From assembly GCA_030615745.1 (NCBI GenBank), contig JAUWYR010000016.1, forward strand, positions 1 to 51,537: a stretch of 51,537 nucleotides of DNA, written 5' to 3'. Below are positions 25,633 to 33,864 of this stretch, piece after piece. A program made the translations under genes and the position numbers. Below the pieces are notes generated by a model. It made no database searches. It was not told the DNA's origin and worked only from the letters and a program-made list of their open reading frames with translations. Every line of letters begins with the position of its first letter. Position 1 is the stretch's first letter. This stretch comes from Candidatus Zixiibacteriota bacterium (GTDB taxonomy: Bacteria; Zixibacteria; MSB-5A5; SM23-73-2).

Positions 25633-26175
25633 TCACCAGGCTTTCGATTTTTTTTCATCCATCTTAGCTATATACGGTAAGTTTCGGTAATTTTCATTAT
25701 AATCTAACCCATAACCTACAACAAAATTATTTGCAATCCTAAAGCCTATGTATTTAATCGGTATTTTTGCTTTACGTCTTTGTTTTTTATCCAAAAGTGT
25801 AACGATCTCTAAACTTTTTGGTTTTCTGGTTAAAAGATTTTGACGGATGTAGTTTAAGGTTAACCCTGTATCCACAATATCCTCAACGATTATAACGTCT
25901 CGCCCTTCGATATTGGAACTCAAATCCTTCAAAAGTCTTACCACACCGGATGCCTTTTTTTCTGAGCCATAAGATGCCACTGAGATGAAGTCGACCTCAT
26001 GAGGAATTTTTATCTGTCTCATAAGATCTGAAAGGAAAACAAAGCTCCCTTTTAAAATACCTACTAAAATTGGATTTTTATCCTTATAATCTTTGGCTAT
26101 TTTTCTTCCGAGCTTTTTTACTTTACTTTTTACCTTCCATTGAGGAATTATCTTTTTCAACTCTATCTTTTCCAT
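25633..26175 (-). CDS. hpt: Hypoxanthine phosphoribosyltransferase
   Basis: 180 aa, purine-salvage PRTase. Visible features are the flexible-loop region VDFISVASYGSEKKASG, the PRPP-binding loop VIIVEDIVDTGLTL and the base-binding segment YIGFRIANNFVVGYGLDYNENYRNLPYI. It lies between tilS and ftsH, a common gene order. The ATG at 26175 makes it overlap tilS by 53 bp, unusually long for this window but consistent with the conserved N-terminus. Confidence 0.94.
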   Translation of the reverse strand: MEKIELKKIIPQWKVKSKVKKLGRKIAKDYKDKNPILVGILKGSFVFLSDLMRQIKIPHEVDFISVASYGSEKKASGVVRLLKDLSSNIEGRDVIIVEDIVDTGLTLNYIRQNLLTRKPKSLEIVTLLDKKQRRKAKIPIKYIGFRIANNFVVGYGLDYNENYRNLPYIAKMDEKKSKAW

Positions 26176-27571
26176 CTTTTGTTACTTTGATCTTTAAAAC
26201 TTTTTTTGTCTTTTCAGTGACTTTGAAATCTTCAGAGATTCTATGTCCTGTCACCCAGGCGATTTTTTTATCCGAGACTAAAAGCAAAACATCATCCCGC
26301 TTATATGAAGGGATTTTTTTATCTATCAAAAAATCAGATAGGTTTTTTTTCCCTTTCATTCCCAGGGGCTTAAACCAGTCTCCATCTTTTCTACTCCGTA
26401 ACCTTAAAGGAAATTTGAGCTTATCTAAATCTAAATGTGCCTGGTATGGGTCTTTGTTTTTTTTAATATCATCTAAAGAGAAAATTTTTAAAATCTGAGA
26501 CTTGACCTCTAAGCCCGAAGATTTCAAGTTTTTTTCTCCAGGAGAGTGAAAAACAAAGCTATGCTTTTTCTTTTTCCCCTTCTTGTAAAAACAAAGATAA
26601 TCCTTTGAAACATAAGAAGACAGTCCTTTTCCGAAATCGATTTTTTTGCCTGTCTGGTTTTTTTCAACAAGGTTTAAAAGCCTTTCTGCTGGCTCAAATC
26701 CGATTTTTTTCAAACTCCCTTCGAGCTTCTCCAGACAGATTCTTATAATGATTCTTTTTAAACTTTTATCATAATCAAAAAATTTTTTCAAATCAAGGAT
26801 AATTTCTATCTCATTTTTTTCAATAAGACTTTTCTTAAAAAACTCTAAAGCCTTTTTTTTGAGATATTTTTCCTCCTCTGATAGTAAATATGAGGTTCGA
26901 CCTAAAACCTTCTTGATCTTAGGATTATATTCCCTCTCGATCAAAGGCAAAAGTTTAAGCCTCAGTTTATTTCTTAAAAAATCGGGTCTTAGATTAGAGG
27001 AATCTGTCCGGAATTTTATTTTTCCCCCCTTTAAAAAACCTTCGACCTCTTCTCTTTTAACCTCGATCAAAGGCCTTATAAGTTTATCCCCCTTTGGTGG
27101 AATTCCAGATAGACCTAAAGAGCCTGAACCTCTTAGGAGTCTCATCAAAACAGTTTCTGCCTGGTCGCAAGCGGTATGACCTAAAGCAATCTTTTGAGCC
27201 TTAACTTTACTTGCCACCTGATTAAGATAATCGTATCTTGCAACCCTTGCACCCTCCTCCAATGAAAGCCTTTTCTTTTTGGCTAATTTTTTAACATTAA
27301 AGGACTTGGAATAAAATTTTAAGCCTAATTTCGAAGCTAAATTAAAAACAAACTCTTGGTCTTTATCTGATTCTTTTCCTCTTAATTTGTGATTTAGGTG
27401 TGCTATGAAAAGTTTTAAATCATACTCTTTTTTAATTTCTGTTAAAAGATAAAGTAAAGCCACAGAATCAGGACCACCTGAAACTGCAACTACAACCCTA
27501 TCTCCTTTATTTAACATAGAATGTTTTGTTATGGTTTTTTTAACCTTTTCCAATAAACCGTATCTATTCAT
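26123..27571 (-). CDS. tilS: tRNA(Ile)-lysidine synthetase
   Basis: 482 aa. The N-terminal PP-loop ATPase has VAVSGGPDSVALLYLL, HLNHKLRGKESDKDQEFV and LGHTACDQAETVLMRLLRGSG. The substrate-binding and C-terminal TilS domains (KFPLRLRSRKDGDWFKPLGMKGKKNLSDFLID) follow. It converts the wobble C of CAU-anticodon tRNA-Ile to lysidine. The last about 18 residues overlap the start of hpt in another frame. It is the first gene of the tilS-hpt-ftsH-folE run. Confidence 0.95.
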   Translation of the reverse strand: MNRYGLLEKVKKTITKHSMLNKGDRVVVAVSGGPDSVALLYLLTEIKKEYDLKLFIAHLNHKLRGKESDKDQEFVFNLASKLGLKFYSKSFNVKKLAKKKRLSLEEGARVARYDYLNQVASKVKAQKIALGHTACDQAETVLMRLLRGSGSLGLSGIPPKGDKLIRPLIEVKREEVEGFLKGGKIKFRTDSSNLRPDFLRNKLRLKLLPLIEREYNPKIKKVLGRTSYLLSEEEKYLKKKALEFFKKSLIEKNEIEIILDLKKFFDYDKSLKRIIIRICLEKLEGSLKKIGFEPAERLLNLVEKNQTGKKIDFGKGLSSYVSKDYLCFYKKGKKKKHSFVFHSPGEKNLKSSGLEVKSQILKIFSLDDIKKNKDPYQAHLDLDKLKFPLRLRSRKDGDWFKPLGMKGKKNLSDFLIDKKIPSYKRDDVLLLVSDKKIAWVTGHRISEDFKVTEKTKKVLKIKVTKDGKDRVEKDNSSMEGKK

Positions 27572-27697
27572 ATTAGAAGAATCCTTCGGATTTGATTTCC
27601 CAAGTGATTATCCAATAATATGATAACCACAAAAGTTATTTTTGTCAATTAAAAAGCAAAGGGGTGGAGATAAACTCCACCCTCCTAAAGCTTTCCC

Positions 27698-27880
27698 GTT
27701 GTTGCCGAATTTGTAATTCGGTAAATTAGACTTTTCTGCATTGAAAATGCAGAAACAACTTAAAGTGGTGTCAGGAGTTACCTCCTGACACCTAAGCGGT
27801 CGGGAGGTAACTTTTGACAGCACAGGGAAGTTTTTTGTAACGTCTGGGTTTATCCCAGACGTTTAACTTGTAGGGGAGGG
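27698..27880 (+). repeat. 184-bp composite repeat, left copy
   Basis: About 184 bp, highly similar and in the same orientation to 28674-28857. In order: GTTGTTGCCGAATTTG hairpin, CTGCATT.GAAAATGCAG hairpin, TGTCAGGAG palindrome, GGTAACTTTTGACAGCAC, a CGTCTGGG/CCCAGACG hairpin and GTAGGGGAGGG. The two copies bracket the ArsR/Cys-rich genes. The 472 bp upstream of arsR contains this repeat, a CTCCACCC hairpin at 27662-27682 and a Gly/Cys-rich inverted block near 27895-27935; no gene is seen. Confidence 0.85.
27769..27790. repeat. TGTCAGGAG palindrome, copy 2
   Basis: A near-perfect 22-bp palindrome inside the left 184-bp repeat. See 8533-8554 for the family. Confidence 0.8.
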
Positions 27881-27980
27881 ACTTGTTGAGCCTGGCGAAA
27901 TCCCCCCGCCTCTGGCGGGGGGGTTTCCTCCCGTCATTCGGGAAGCGATGGTCATTTCCAAAAGCTCAATGAAAAAAAAC

Positions 27981-28032
27981 TTGACAAAATCTTTTTTCCT
28001 TCGTATAAATATATAGAAGATTATCTATATAT
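27981..28032 (+). promoter_or_regulatory. ArsR promoter with overlapping palindromic operator
   Basis: TTGACA (27981-27986) and TATAAA (28004-28009) have exact 17-bp spacing. Directly after the -10, overlapping the start region, is the inverted repeat ATATATAG-N8-CTATATAT (28009-28032). A palindrome at this position is typical of autoregulation by ArsR-family repressors. AGGAG at 28034-28038 precedes the ATG by 5 bp. Confidence 0.75.
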
Positions 28033-28043
28033 CAGGAGCCAAA

Positions 28044-28343
28044 ATGGAAAAACGTTGCATCTTAATTTTTCAGGCGCTATCGGATGAAACCCGGCAGAAA
28101 ATACTTAAGATGCTCAAGAAGAAGAGGATGTGCGTCTCGGATATCAAAAAACAATTTGACATGACTCAGCCTTCAATCTCCCACCATCTGGATATTTTAA
28201 AGAGGGCAGGTCTGGTCAGCTATGAAAAAAAGGGGAAAGAAGTCTACTATTGCTGTGACTGCTGTTGTATAGAGGTAGAATGCAAGGATTTCTTGGAAAA
28301 GTTAGGAATGGTGATAAAAGAGAAAAAGAAGAAAAAAAAGTAA
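28044..28343 (+). CDS. ArsR/SmtB-family metal-responsive repressor
   Basis: A 99-aa winged helix-turn-helix protein: recognition region VSDIKKQFDMTQPSISHHLDILKRAGLV (31-58) and beta wing SYEKKGKEVYYC. The C-terminal segment is exceptionally cysteine-rich (C70, C71, C73, C74, C75, C80), with C5 and C30 elsewhere. This suggests thiol coordination of a soft metal or metalloid; the Cys placement differs from the CxC of ArsR itself. Such repressors leave DNA on metal binding. It has its own promoter and operator and is followed by a 57-aa Cys-rich protein gene. The pair sits between 184-bp direct repeats. Confidence 0.88.
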   Translation: MEKRCILIFQALSDETRQKILKMLKKKRMCVSDIKKQFDMTQPSISHHLDILKRAGLVSYEKKGKEVYYCCDCCCIEVECKDFLEKLGMVIKEKKKKKK

Positions 28344-28359
28344 TTTTTTTTAAGATGAC

Positions 28360-28395
28360 AGATAGACATATTTAAATTACTAAATATGTCTATCT
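28360..28395 (+). promoter_or_regulatory. Perfect 15-bp inverted repeat between arsR and the Cys-rich gene
   Basis: Arms AGATAGACATATTTA (28360-28374) and TAAATATGTCTATCT (28381-28395) are separated by 6 bp. The T-run lies before rather than after the stem, so it is not a canonical terminator. It could be a second repressor site or an RNA hairpin protecting or attenuating the downstream message. Confidence 0.6.
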
Positions 28396-28417
28396 AAACG
28401 AAAGGAGGTGAAAAAAG

Positions 28418-28591
28418 ATGTTCTCCTTCTGTTGCGATTCCAAAAGCTTTGCTGAAAACTTCGAGTATAAATCCGAGGAGGTCAAAGACGGAATCCAGAT
28501 AAAGATAACCGCCAGGGACCCTGAGAAAGCAGAGGCTTTGAAAAAGCTTTTCTCTGCCTGTAAGACCCTCGGCGGCAAATGCTGCTGTTAA
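28418..28591 (+). CDS. Small cysteine-rich protein (57 aa), putative metal binding
   Basis: A 57-aa ORF with a strong ribosome site (AAAGGAGGTG, 7-8 bp before ATG). It begins MFSFCCDSKSF and ends KTLGGKCCC, with Cys at positions 5, 6, 48 and 55-57 around a short alpha/beta core (VKDGIQIKITARDPEKAEAL). The terminal Cys clusters and the adjacent Cys-rich ArsR repressor suggest a small soft-metal chaperone, buffer or sensor. No transporter or reductase follows. A strong terminator closes the unit. I know of no named family for it. Confidence 0.75.
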   Translation: MFSFCCDSKSFAENFEYKSEEVKDGIQIKITARDPEKAEALKKLFSACKTLGGKCCC

Positions 28592-28605
28592 GCAAAGCTT
28601 TTTGC

Positions 28606-28638
28606 GGCGCAGGTTTTTTTCACCTGCGCCCTTTTTTA
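28606..28638 (+). terminator. Rho-independent terminator after the ArsR/Cys-rich unit
   Basis: Stem GGCGCAGGT (28606-28614)/ACCTGCGCC (28622-28630), 7-nt T-rich loop, then TTTTTT. It is 15 bp after the stop codon of the Cys-rich gene. Confidence 0.9.
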
Positions 28639-28673
28639 TTTTATAAACGAAAACTTCCTCTACTTTATTTTTT

Positions 28674-28857
28674 GTTGTTGCCGAATTTGAAATTCGGCAA
28701 ATTAAATTTTTCTGCATTAAAAATGCAGAAACAACTTAAAGTGGTGTCAGGAGTTTCCTCCTGACACCTACCGCTTTTGAGAGGTAACTTTTGACAGCAC
28801 AGGGAAGTTTTTTGTAACGTCTGGGTTTATCCAAGACGTTTAACTTGTAGGGGAGGG
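28674..28857 (+). repeat. 184-bp composite repeat, right copy
   Basis: Right-hand partner of 27698-27880, in the same order and orientation. It includes a TGTCAGGAG palindrome at 28745-28766. The 477 bp between the terminator and the tRNA also hold a GGGG-rich hairpin near 28850-28870 and an inverted copy of the AAAGGAGTGCGAAAACTTGTT element at about 28898-28947. No gene is seen. Confidence 0.85.
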
Positions 28858-28897
28858 GTTTATCCCCTCTCGTCCTTCGGGAGACCACCCTGGCCGG

Positions 28898-28947
28898 GGA
28901 GGCAAGGGTCTCCCCTACTTTGCAAAAACAAGTTTTCGCACTCCTTT
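28898..28947 (-). repeat. GGAGTGCGAAAACTTG element, minus-strand copy
   Basis: On the minus strand it reads AAAAAGGAGTGCGAAAACTT followed by GTTTTTGCAAAGTAGGGGAG. Forward copies are at about 42107-42145 and 44716-44765. It contains the internal palindrome AAAACTTGTTTT. Confidence 0.75.
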
Positions 28948-29031
28948 TTATCGAAATACACAAAACCCCACACTTTCTTTTCAAAGCCGTATTTATTTAG
29001 AAATAACTGAATTGGTAAGCCTTTATTTCCC

Positions 29032-29060
29032 TTGACAAAAGACGATATTTTTATTATAAG
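29032..29060 (+). promoter_or_regulatory. tRNA promoter
   Basis: TTGACA (29032-29037) and TATAAG (29055-29060) with 17-bp spacing lie 8 bp before the first base of the tRNA. Confidence 0.75.
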
Positions 29061-29068
29061 AAAAATGA

Positions 29069-29142
29069 GGCGGTGTAGCTCAGTTGGTTAGAGCAGCGGA
29101 ATCATAATCCGCGAGTCGGGGGTTCGAGTCCCTCCACCGCTA
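29069..29142 (+). tRNA. tRNA-Met (anticodon CAT)
   Basis: A 74-nt cloverleaf: acceptor GGCGGTG/CACCGCT (G1-U72 pair), D arm GCTCAGTTGGTTAGAGC, anticodon stem GCGGA/TCCGC with the 7-nt loop ATCATAA giving CAT at 34-36, and T arm GGGGG TTCGAGT CCCTC. The discriminator is A and CCA is not encoded. CAT could also mark a lysidine-modified tRNA-Ile2, since tilS is 1.5 kb away, but the body resembles elongator Met tRNAs. Confidence 0.93.
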
Positions 29143-29381
29143 TTTTTTACGAGAAACTCGAATTCCCCTTTTTTTGTCACCTCTTTTGTCACCTCCGACC
29201 TTTATCTCCTCATAAGTTTTTTAACACGAATAAAGCTTAAAATTCTTCTTAAACCTCTATCTTATCTTCAAACCGCAAAATAGACAGAGTTTACCTAAAT
29301 AATTAAAAAGATTTGCCGATAAATTAAAAGAATTTCGATGTTAATGACTATACAAGCATTTAGAAATCAAAAGGAGTGGAT

Positions 29382-31469
29382 ATGAAAAGAGTAAAAAAAA
29401 TTTTTAAGGGAAACGAAATTATCATCACTTTTATTCTTTTAATTTTTGTGATGGTCTTCCTCTCCTGTGGAAAAAAGATCACCGAACCACCAGAACCGGT
29501 TGAGATTTTTGTTTACTCCATAAGCGTTGCTCCTCAAATAATTGATGAAGGGGAAAATTCAACTGTTGATGCTTGGATTACTGATCAGAACAATAATCCT
29601 TTGGCAGATGTGGAAGTCCATTTTTACATCACACCTGATTCTTTAGGCTGGTTCTCACCGAGCTTAGCCACAACCGATTCACAGGGAAAAGCTACAACTG
29701 TGTTCCACTCCTTTTTCAGTGGGACAGCCTTGATAGAGGCGAAAGCCGGGGGTGATTCGAAATCGACCCAGCTAACCATACAGGAACCAGCTATAAGTGG
29801 AGCTAACCTCATCACCATAGAGATAACCCCCTTAACACTCATAGCAGATGGAGTTTCTTCTGCGGAGGTAAAGGTAACAGTTACAGACTCTTCTGGAAAC
29901 CCGGTGGAGGATGGGACAGCGGTCAAACTGGCAGCCGGGGAGAAGTTTGTGGATATCGATTGCGATGGATATTTTACTCAATTTGTGGATTCATTGGTTT
30001 ATGATGCTAATGACAACGGTAGATGGGATCCAATAGGTTTGATTTCTCCAGCGGAGACCACAGTCTCAGGAGTTGCACAGGCAATCTATACTGCTGGTGT
30101 TTACGCAGGTCAGGTATATATTAAAGCCACAGTTGAGAAAGAATCAAAAGTTACTCAAAATGAGAAAACTCTTCAACTGACCCCAAACACCGAGGTTTCA
30201 AGTATAGCCTTAGAAAGTGAAGAGGTCTCCATTCAGGTTAAAGGGACAGGCGGGATTGAATCTGCTGTTATTATTGCAACCGCATATGATGAATATGGTA
30301 ACAGAGTTCCAGGAGGAATATCTGTTGATTTCGTGATAACAGAGAGTCCACAAGGTGGAGAGAATATCAGTGGAGAGGGTTATGGACCGGTTAGTGCAAC
30401 CACCAATGCCTTGGGCGAAGCAAATGTTACCCTTAACAGTGGGATTATCTCAGGAACAGTTAAACTGAAAGCTATTGTTGGCTCCATCCAGTCTCAGGTG
30501 ACCAAAGTGACCATATCTGCAGGTCCTCCTGCATTTTTATCCCTGGGAGCAGACCCATTGAATATCAGAGGTTGGGATTATGTGAATGTAACATCGGATA
30601 TAGTAGCGATGGTGAACGACATCTATGGAAATCCGGTTCCTGACCATACCTCAGTCTATTTTTCAACAGAGGAGGGGATGGTCGATGCTCACTCGGAAAC
30701 TGTAGGAGGTTTAGCTAAAAGCGTTTATCATTCCGGAGACCCGAGAAATGATGGTATTGCCTTGATCTACGCTTCCACCTCTGGTGGCACAGTTGCTGAT
30801 ACTTTAGGTATAATCGTTTCAGGACCCCCCTACTTTGTCGATTTTCTCACCTATCCATCCTCGCTTGTGGCTAACGGAGTTGACAAGGGTGATGTGGTGG
30901 TGAGGGTTTTAGATGTTAATCAGAATTTCGTGGTAGGAGGAACCCCTGTTAAAATGGAGACTAACTTCGGTTCAGTCGCATCCGGAGTTACTCAAGATGG
31001 AATTTATAACAGTATATTGGAGACCGAACTTTTAAGTTCTGTTTTGACTCAGGACTATTCCCCGGCATCGCCGGATGATGGTATCGGAGCGGTGGCTACA
31101 GTTGAGGCAAGATCAGGGTGGGTCTCAAACTGGGTCTCTGTTCCTTTCTTGACCGGAACTGCATATAGCAAGAATTGTGCTATCGACATGCCCGGGGATA
31201 TCCAATATGGGAGTTCAGTTCCCATTGAGGTAACGATAAAGGATAGATATGGAAATCCTTTGGGCGGGCATCAGCTTCTTGCAAGCTCTTTTGGTTGCGG
31301 GATAACAGGAGCAATCCAGACCACAGATGGATATGGAGTTGCCGCAGGTTTCACCTTCGTAGCAACAACTGATACGACTTTGAAATCCGCAACAGTAACT
31401 GTGGTGGACCAAGACCCAAGAGGAGGAATAGTCTTAAGCAAAAAGGTGAGCTTGAAATCTGAGGAATAA
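29382..31469 (+). CDS. Lipoprotein with tandem bacterial Ig-like domains
   Basis: 695 aa. The signal peptide ends in a lipobox, VFLSC, with lipidated Cys29. The rest consists of repeated bacterial Ig-like (Big_1/invasin-type) domains, recognisable from recurring phrases such as VDAWITDQNNNPLADVEVHF, VKVTVTDSSGNPVEDGTAVK, IATAYDEYGNRVPGGISVDF, VAMVNDIYGNPVPDHTSVYF, VRVLDVNQNFVVGGTPVKM and VTIKDRYGNPLGGHQLLAS, about six in all. It is probably outer-membrane anchored, in an adhesive or structural role. Start is ATG 29382 with AAGGAG 5 bp upstream, rather than the GTG at 29376. A terminator follows. Confidence 0.88.
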   Translation: MKRVKKIFKGNEIIITFILLIFVMVFLSCGKKITEPPEPVEIFVYSISVAPQIIDEGENSTVDAWITDQNNNPLADVEVHFYITPDSLGWFSPSLATTDSQGKATTVFHSFFSGTALIEAKAGGDSKSTQLTIQEPAISGANLITIEITPLTLIADGVSSAEVKVTVTDSSGNPVEDGTAVKLAAGEKFVDIDCDGYFTQFVDSLVYDANDNGRWDPIGLISPAETTVSGVAQAIYTAGVYAGQVYIKATVEKESKVTQNEKTLQLTPNTEVSSIALESEEVSIQVKGTGGIESAVIIATAYDEYGNRVPGGISVDFVITESPQGGENISGEGYGPVSATTNALGEANVTLNSGIISGTVKLKAIVGSIQSQVTKVTISAGPPAFLSLGADPLNIRGWDYVNVTSDIVAMVNDIYGNPVPDHTSVYFSTEEGMVDAHSETVGGLAKSVYHSGDPRNDGIALIYASTSGGTVADTLGIIVSGPPYFVDFLTYPSSLVANGVDKGDVVVRVLDVNQNFVVGGTPVKMETNFGSVASGVTQDGIYNSILETELLSSVLTQDYSPASPDDGIGAVATVEARSGWVSNWVSVPFLTGTAYSKNCAIDMPGDIQYGSSVPIEVTIKDRYGNPLGGHQLLASSFGCGITGAIQTTDGYGVAAGFTFVATTDTTLKSATVTVVDQDPRGGIVLSKKVSLKSEE

Positions 31470-31490
31470 AAAGATTAAAAAGAAAAAAAT

Positions 31491-31526
31491 AAGCCGCCAC
31501 AATTTCTTTTTGTGGCGGCTTTTTCT
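31491..31526 (+). terminator. Rho-independent terminator of the Ig-like lipoprotein gene
   Basis: 12-bp arms AAGCCGCCACAA (31491-31502) and TTGTGGCGGCTT (31510-31521) followed by a T-rich run. The A-run before the stem could let it also terminate minus-strand transcription, which would come from the convergent GNAT gene. Confidence 0.9.
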
Positions 31527-31555
31527 TTTTAGCATCTATAAACAACTTTTCTGAT

Positions 31556-32050
31556 CTATTCTAACCATTTGCTCATTATCACAAAATCTATCTTGTACCA
31601 GTGTTTTCTAAGATAGGCTTCCAGAATGAATCCTGATTTAATATAAAAGTTTAAAGCAGGAGCTAAAAAAGGGAAGGTGTATGCAAAGATTTTGTGACAG
31701 CCTCTTTTTTTACTGTATTCAAGAACTTCTGAGATAAGCTTTTTTCCAACCCCCTTTTTCTGAACCAGAGGATCGGTGCATATCCAGGAAAGGTCCGAAA
31801 GACCTCCCTCTTGTATTCTACCTATTGCCAAACCAACAATCCCGCGTTTTTCCGCAGCTACAAAGCCGAAGCTGTTTTCATTCTCTATGAATCTAAGAAA
31901 CGTTTCTGGACAATAGCGTTTCAGCTCCTCTTCAAAGAGTTTTTCAGGATAAAATTCCTTTTCATACTTTTCCTACGATTCCCTTCTTGCCCGATAGGAG
32001 ATATCCACACAAGCTTCTATGTCATCTTTGTTCATTTCTCTAACTACCAC
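31556..32050 (-). pseudogene. GNAT N-acetyltransferase interrupted by an in-frame TAG
   Basis: Read in one frame from GTG 32050 (AAGGAG 6 bp upstream) to 31556, this is a 164-codon GNAT protein with an amber codon at 31973-31975 (codon 26, after VDISYRARRES). Downstream the acetyl-CoA site is intact: LSWICTDPLVQKKGVGKKLISEVLEYSKKRG (motif A, QKKGVGKKL), then ALNFYIKSGFI. Nothing else is broken, so this may be a very recent nonsense mutation, a read error, or a protein restarting downstream (TTG 31831 gives only a 91-aa C-terminal piece). Substrate unknown. Confidence 0.75.
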
Positions 32051-32166
32051 TTAATTCTCCTTATATTCCTATGATCATTTTCACTTAAGATCAATTTGTG
32101 TAATGTGTCTGTGCAGACGACACTTTATCTTGGTAGCCTTTGGCTCCTCGTACGTGAGCGGATATA

Positions 32167-32889
32167 TTAAAGAGTGCTTTCTTGTATTTTTTCAAAATCT
32201 GCCTTTATATTTTCAATGATCTGCTTGATCTCCGGCTTTCTCCTTAAGGTCGGAATCTCTGAACACGAAATCTTTAACGAGCGAATATAATTAGTCAAGT
32301 ATCCAACCCAGTCCAGAAGCTTTAAGTGACCGTTGATCTTCTTTTTTAGCTGTTCTAACTTATTATTTTGTCTCTGATAGAATTCTTTACACTCGCCCTT
32401 GCTCTTTTCTTTTATCTTGAAAAAATTTTCGATATTCAAAAACAAATCTTGTTGAAAATAAAACGTTTGCATCCCAGACAGTTCACCAAAGAAGTAAGCC
32501 GTCCATCGAGTGATTGTTTCGTCGCCGACCAAATAATTAACCTTATAGAGATAATTGTAGGCAAGGTTTCGAGGTCTATAAATATCGAATTTTCTATCTA
32601 ATCTGCTAACATCTACAACATAGCCGATGATTTGCCAGTCTCGAACCAATCTAAGCAATTGATGAGCTCGTTCCCAGTTAATTTGGAAAGCAGAATGAGC
32701 TCCAGCTAATTCATTATATAATGCTTCCAAACCTTCATCTACATATTTTTTTCTAAATTCATCATAGCTTCTTTGTTTTCTAAAGGTCTTTAAGCCAAAC
32801 CAATAGACCAAAATCGCACCAAATACTATTCCTAATAAGTTGCTACTCAATATCTTATCCAAGATATATGCAATATTGAGAAATACCAC
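32167..32889 (-). CDS. Hypothetical protein with N-terminal TM helix
   Basis: 240 aa. One transmembrane helix near the N-terminus (ILSSNLLGIVFGAILVYWFGL, about 13-33) precedes a hydrophilic, mainly helical cytoplasmic region rich in Lys, Glu and aromatic residues, with coiled-coil potential near 165-190 (RQNNKLEQLKKKINGHLKLL). Start is GTG with GGAGG 7 bp upstream. I recognise no family. It is the last of three accessory genes in one direction, near a TM-anchored phosphoribosyltransferase gene. The 179-bp gap to the next gene holds no clear signal. Confidence 0.6.
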   Translation of the reverse strand: MVFLNIAYILDKILSSNLLGIVFGAILVYWFGLKTFRKQRSYDEFRKKYVDEGLEALYNELAGAHSAFQINWERAHQLLRLVRDWQIIGYVVDVSRLDRKFDIYRPRNLAYNYLYKVNYLVGDETITRWTAYFFGELSGMQTFYFQQDLFLNIENFFKIKEKSKGECKEFYQRQNNKLEQLKKKINGHLKLLDWVGYLTNYIRSLKISCSEIPTLRRKPEIKQIIENIKADFEKIQESTL

Positions 32890-33068
32890 TTTAAACCTCC
32901 AATACCTAAATAAGTTAGATGGGTAGATTTAAGTAATACCACCCATAGGTCGATGTTGTTTGTTGAATTGGGATATTGTTATCCCGGTATTAATTTAGTT
33001 TTATCACCTCCTCAAGGTGCAAGAAACCTCATACTACCTCGCTTTTTCACCTTTCCAGATGTTCACTC

Positions 33069-33686
33069 TTAAGCCTTTGGAAACAGTTTGCCTCTAGCCC
33101 ATTTCACGGTATACTTGTAGGCGTCTGTCCATTCCCATGGCATTTCTATAGGGAACTTGAGGTTATAGATATTCAAATCTGGATCGAAAATCGAAGGAGC
33201 ATGTTTGAAAAGCACTACAGTCTTAATATCGCCAACTTCTAGTTTTTGATACAGATATTCTGTTATCTCTTTCATTGTTCGACCCGTATATAACTCGCTA
33301 TCAATCAGCAAGATCTTTTTCCCTTTCAAATCACACCCAAGATGATCGTAAAGTTTTATTTCTATAGCTCCTTTTTCCTTCCATTCAAAAATCCTATCGA
33401 TAATTCCAAATATGTACCTGGGTGGGATTAAACGCAAGTTGCCAGCAACCAAGGAGGCGACAATACCTCCAGATCTACCTATCCCAATTATCGCATCAGG
33501 ATCAAACTCACCTCCTTGAATCCATGTGCAGATTTTCAGTATACCTTTTTTTACTGTTCCCCAAGAGGCTCTCCGCCTTATCAGTATTTTGAATGGACCT
33601 ATTTGCCCAAAAAGGTAGGTTAACAGTGCTAACACACTAGCTAGCACGCCCACTACTATTAAGATATTTTTGAGAGTTTCAGACAT
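33069..33686 (-). CDS. Membrane-anchored phosphoribosyltransferase-like protein
   Basis: 205 aa. An N-terminal TM helix (NILIVVGVLASVLALLTYLFG, about 7-27) and a basic linker (ILIRRRASW) precede a type I PRTase fold: DAIIGIGRSGGIVASLVAG (about 64-82) and the PRPP loop ILLIDSELYTGRTM (125-138, in place of the usual DDxxxTG). There is no base-specific hood I can assign, so the substrate is unknown. A PRTase tethered to the membrane is not typical of nucleotide salvage and suggests a signalling or effector role. RBS AGAGGTG precedes the ATG. Confidence 0.75.
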   Translation of the reverse strand: MSETLKNILIVVGVLASVLALLTYLFGQIGPFKILIRRRASWGTVKKGILKICTWIQGGEFDPDAIIGIGRSGGIVASLVAGNLRLIPPRYIFGIIDRIFEWKEKGAIEIKLYDHLGCDLKGKKILLIDSELYTGRTMKEITEYLYQKLEVGDIKTVVLFKHAPSIFDPDLNIYNLKFPIEMPWEWTDAYKYTVKWARGKLFPKA

Positions 33687-33864
33687 AGTAATTCACCTCT
33701 TTTTGACCTCCTTATTTGTTATCTTTGATTCAAAATGTTTCGCTCTGAACCAAAATTAACTATATTATATGTAAGATTTAAGCCGTATATGAGCTGGTAT
33801 TCCCTCGATTCAGATTTTTTTATCAGCATGACCTCACCATCCTCAGAATGGCTGTTCCAGGCCC

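Noticed and set aside
27608-27823. 71-aa minus-strand ORF
   Set aside because: It lies across the 184-bp repeat and other hairpins, has no ribosome site and no protein-like pattern.
29624-29926. 100-aa ORF antisense to the Ig-like lipoprotein gene
   Set aside because: A shadow of the real gene; the plus strand has lipobox, RBS, repeats and terminator.
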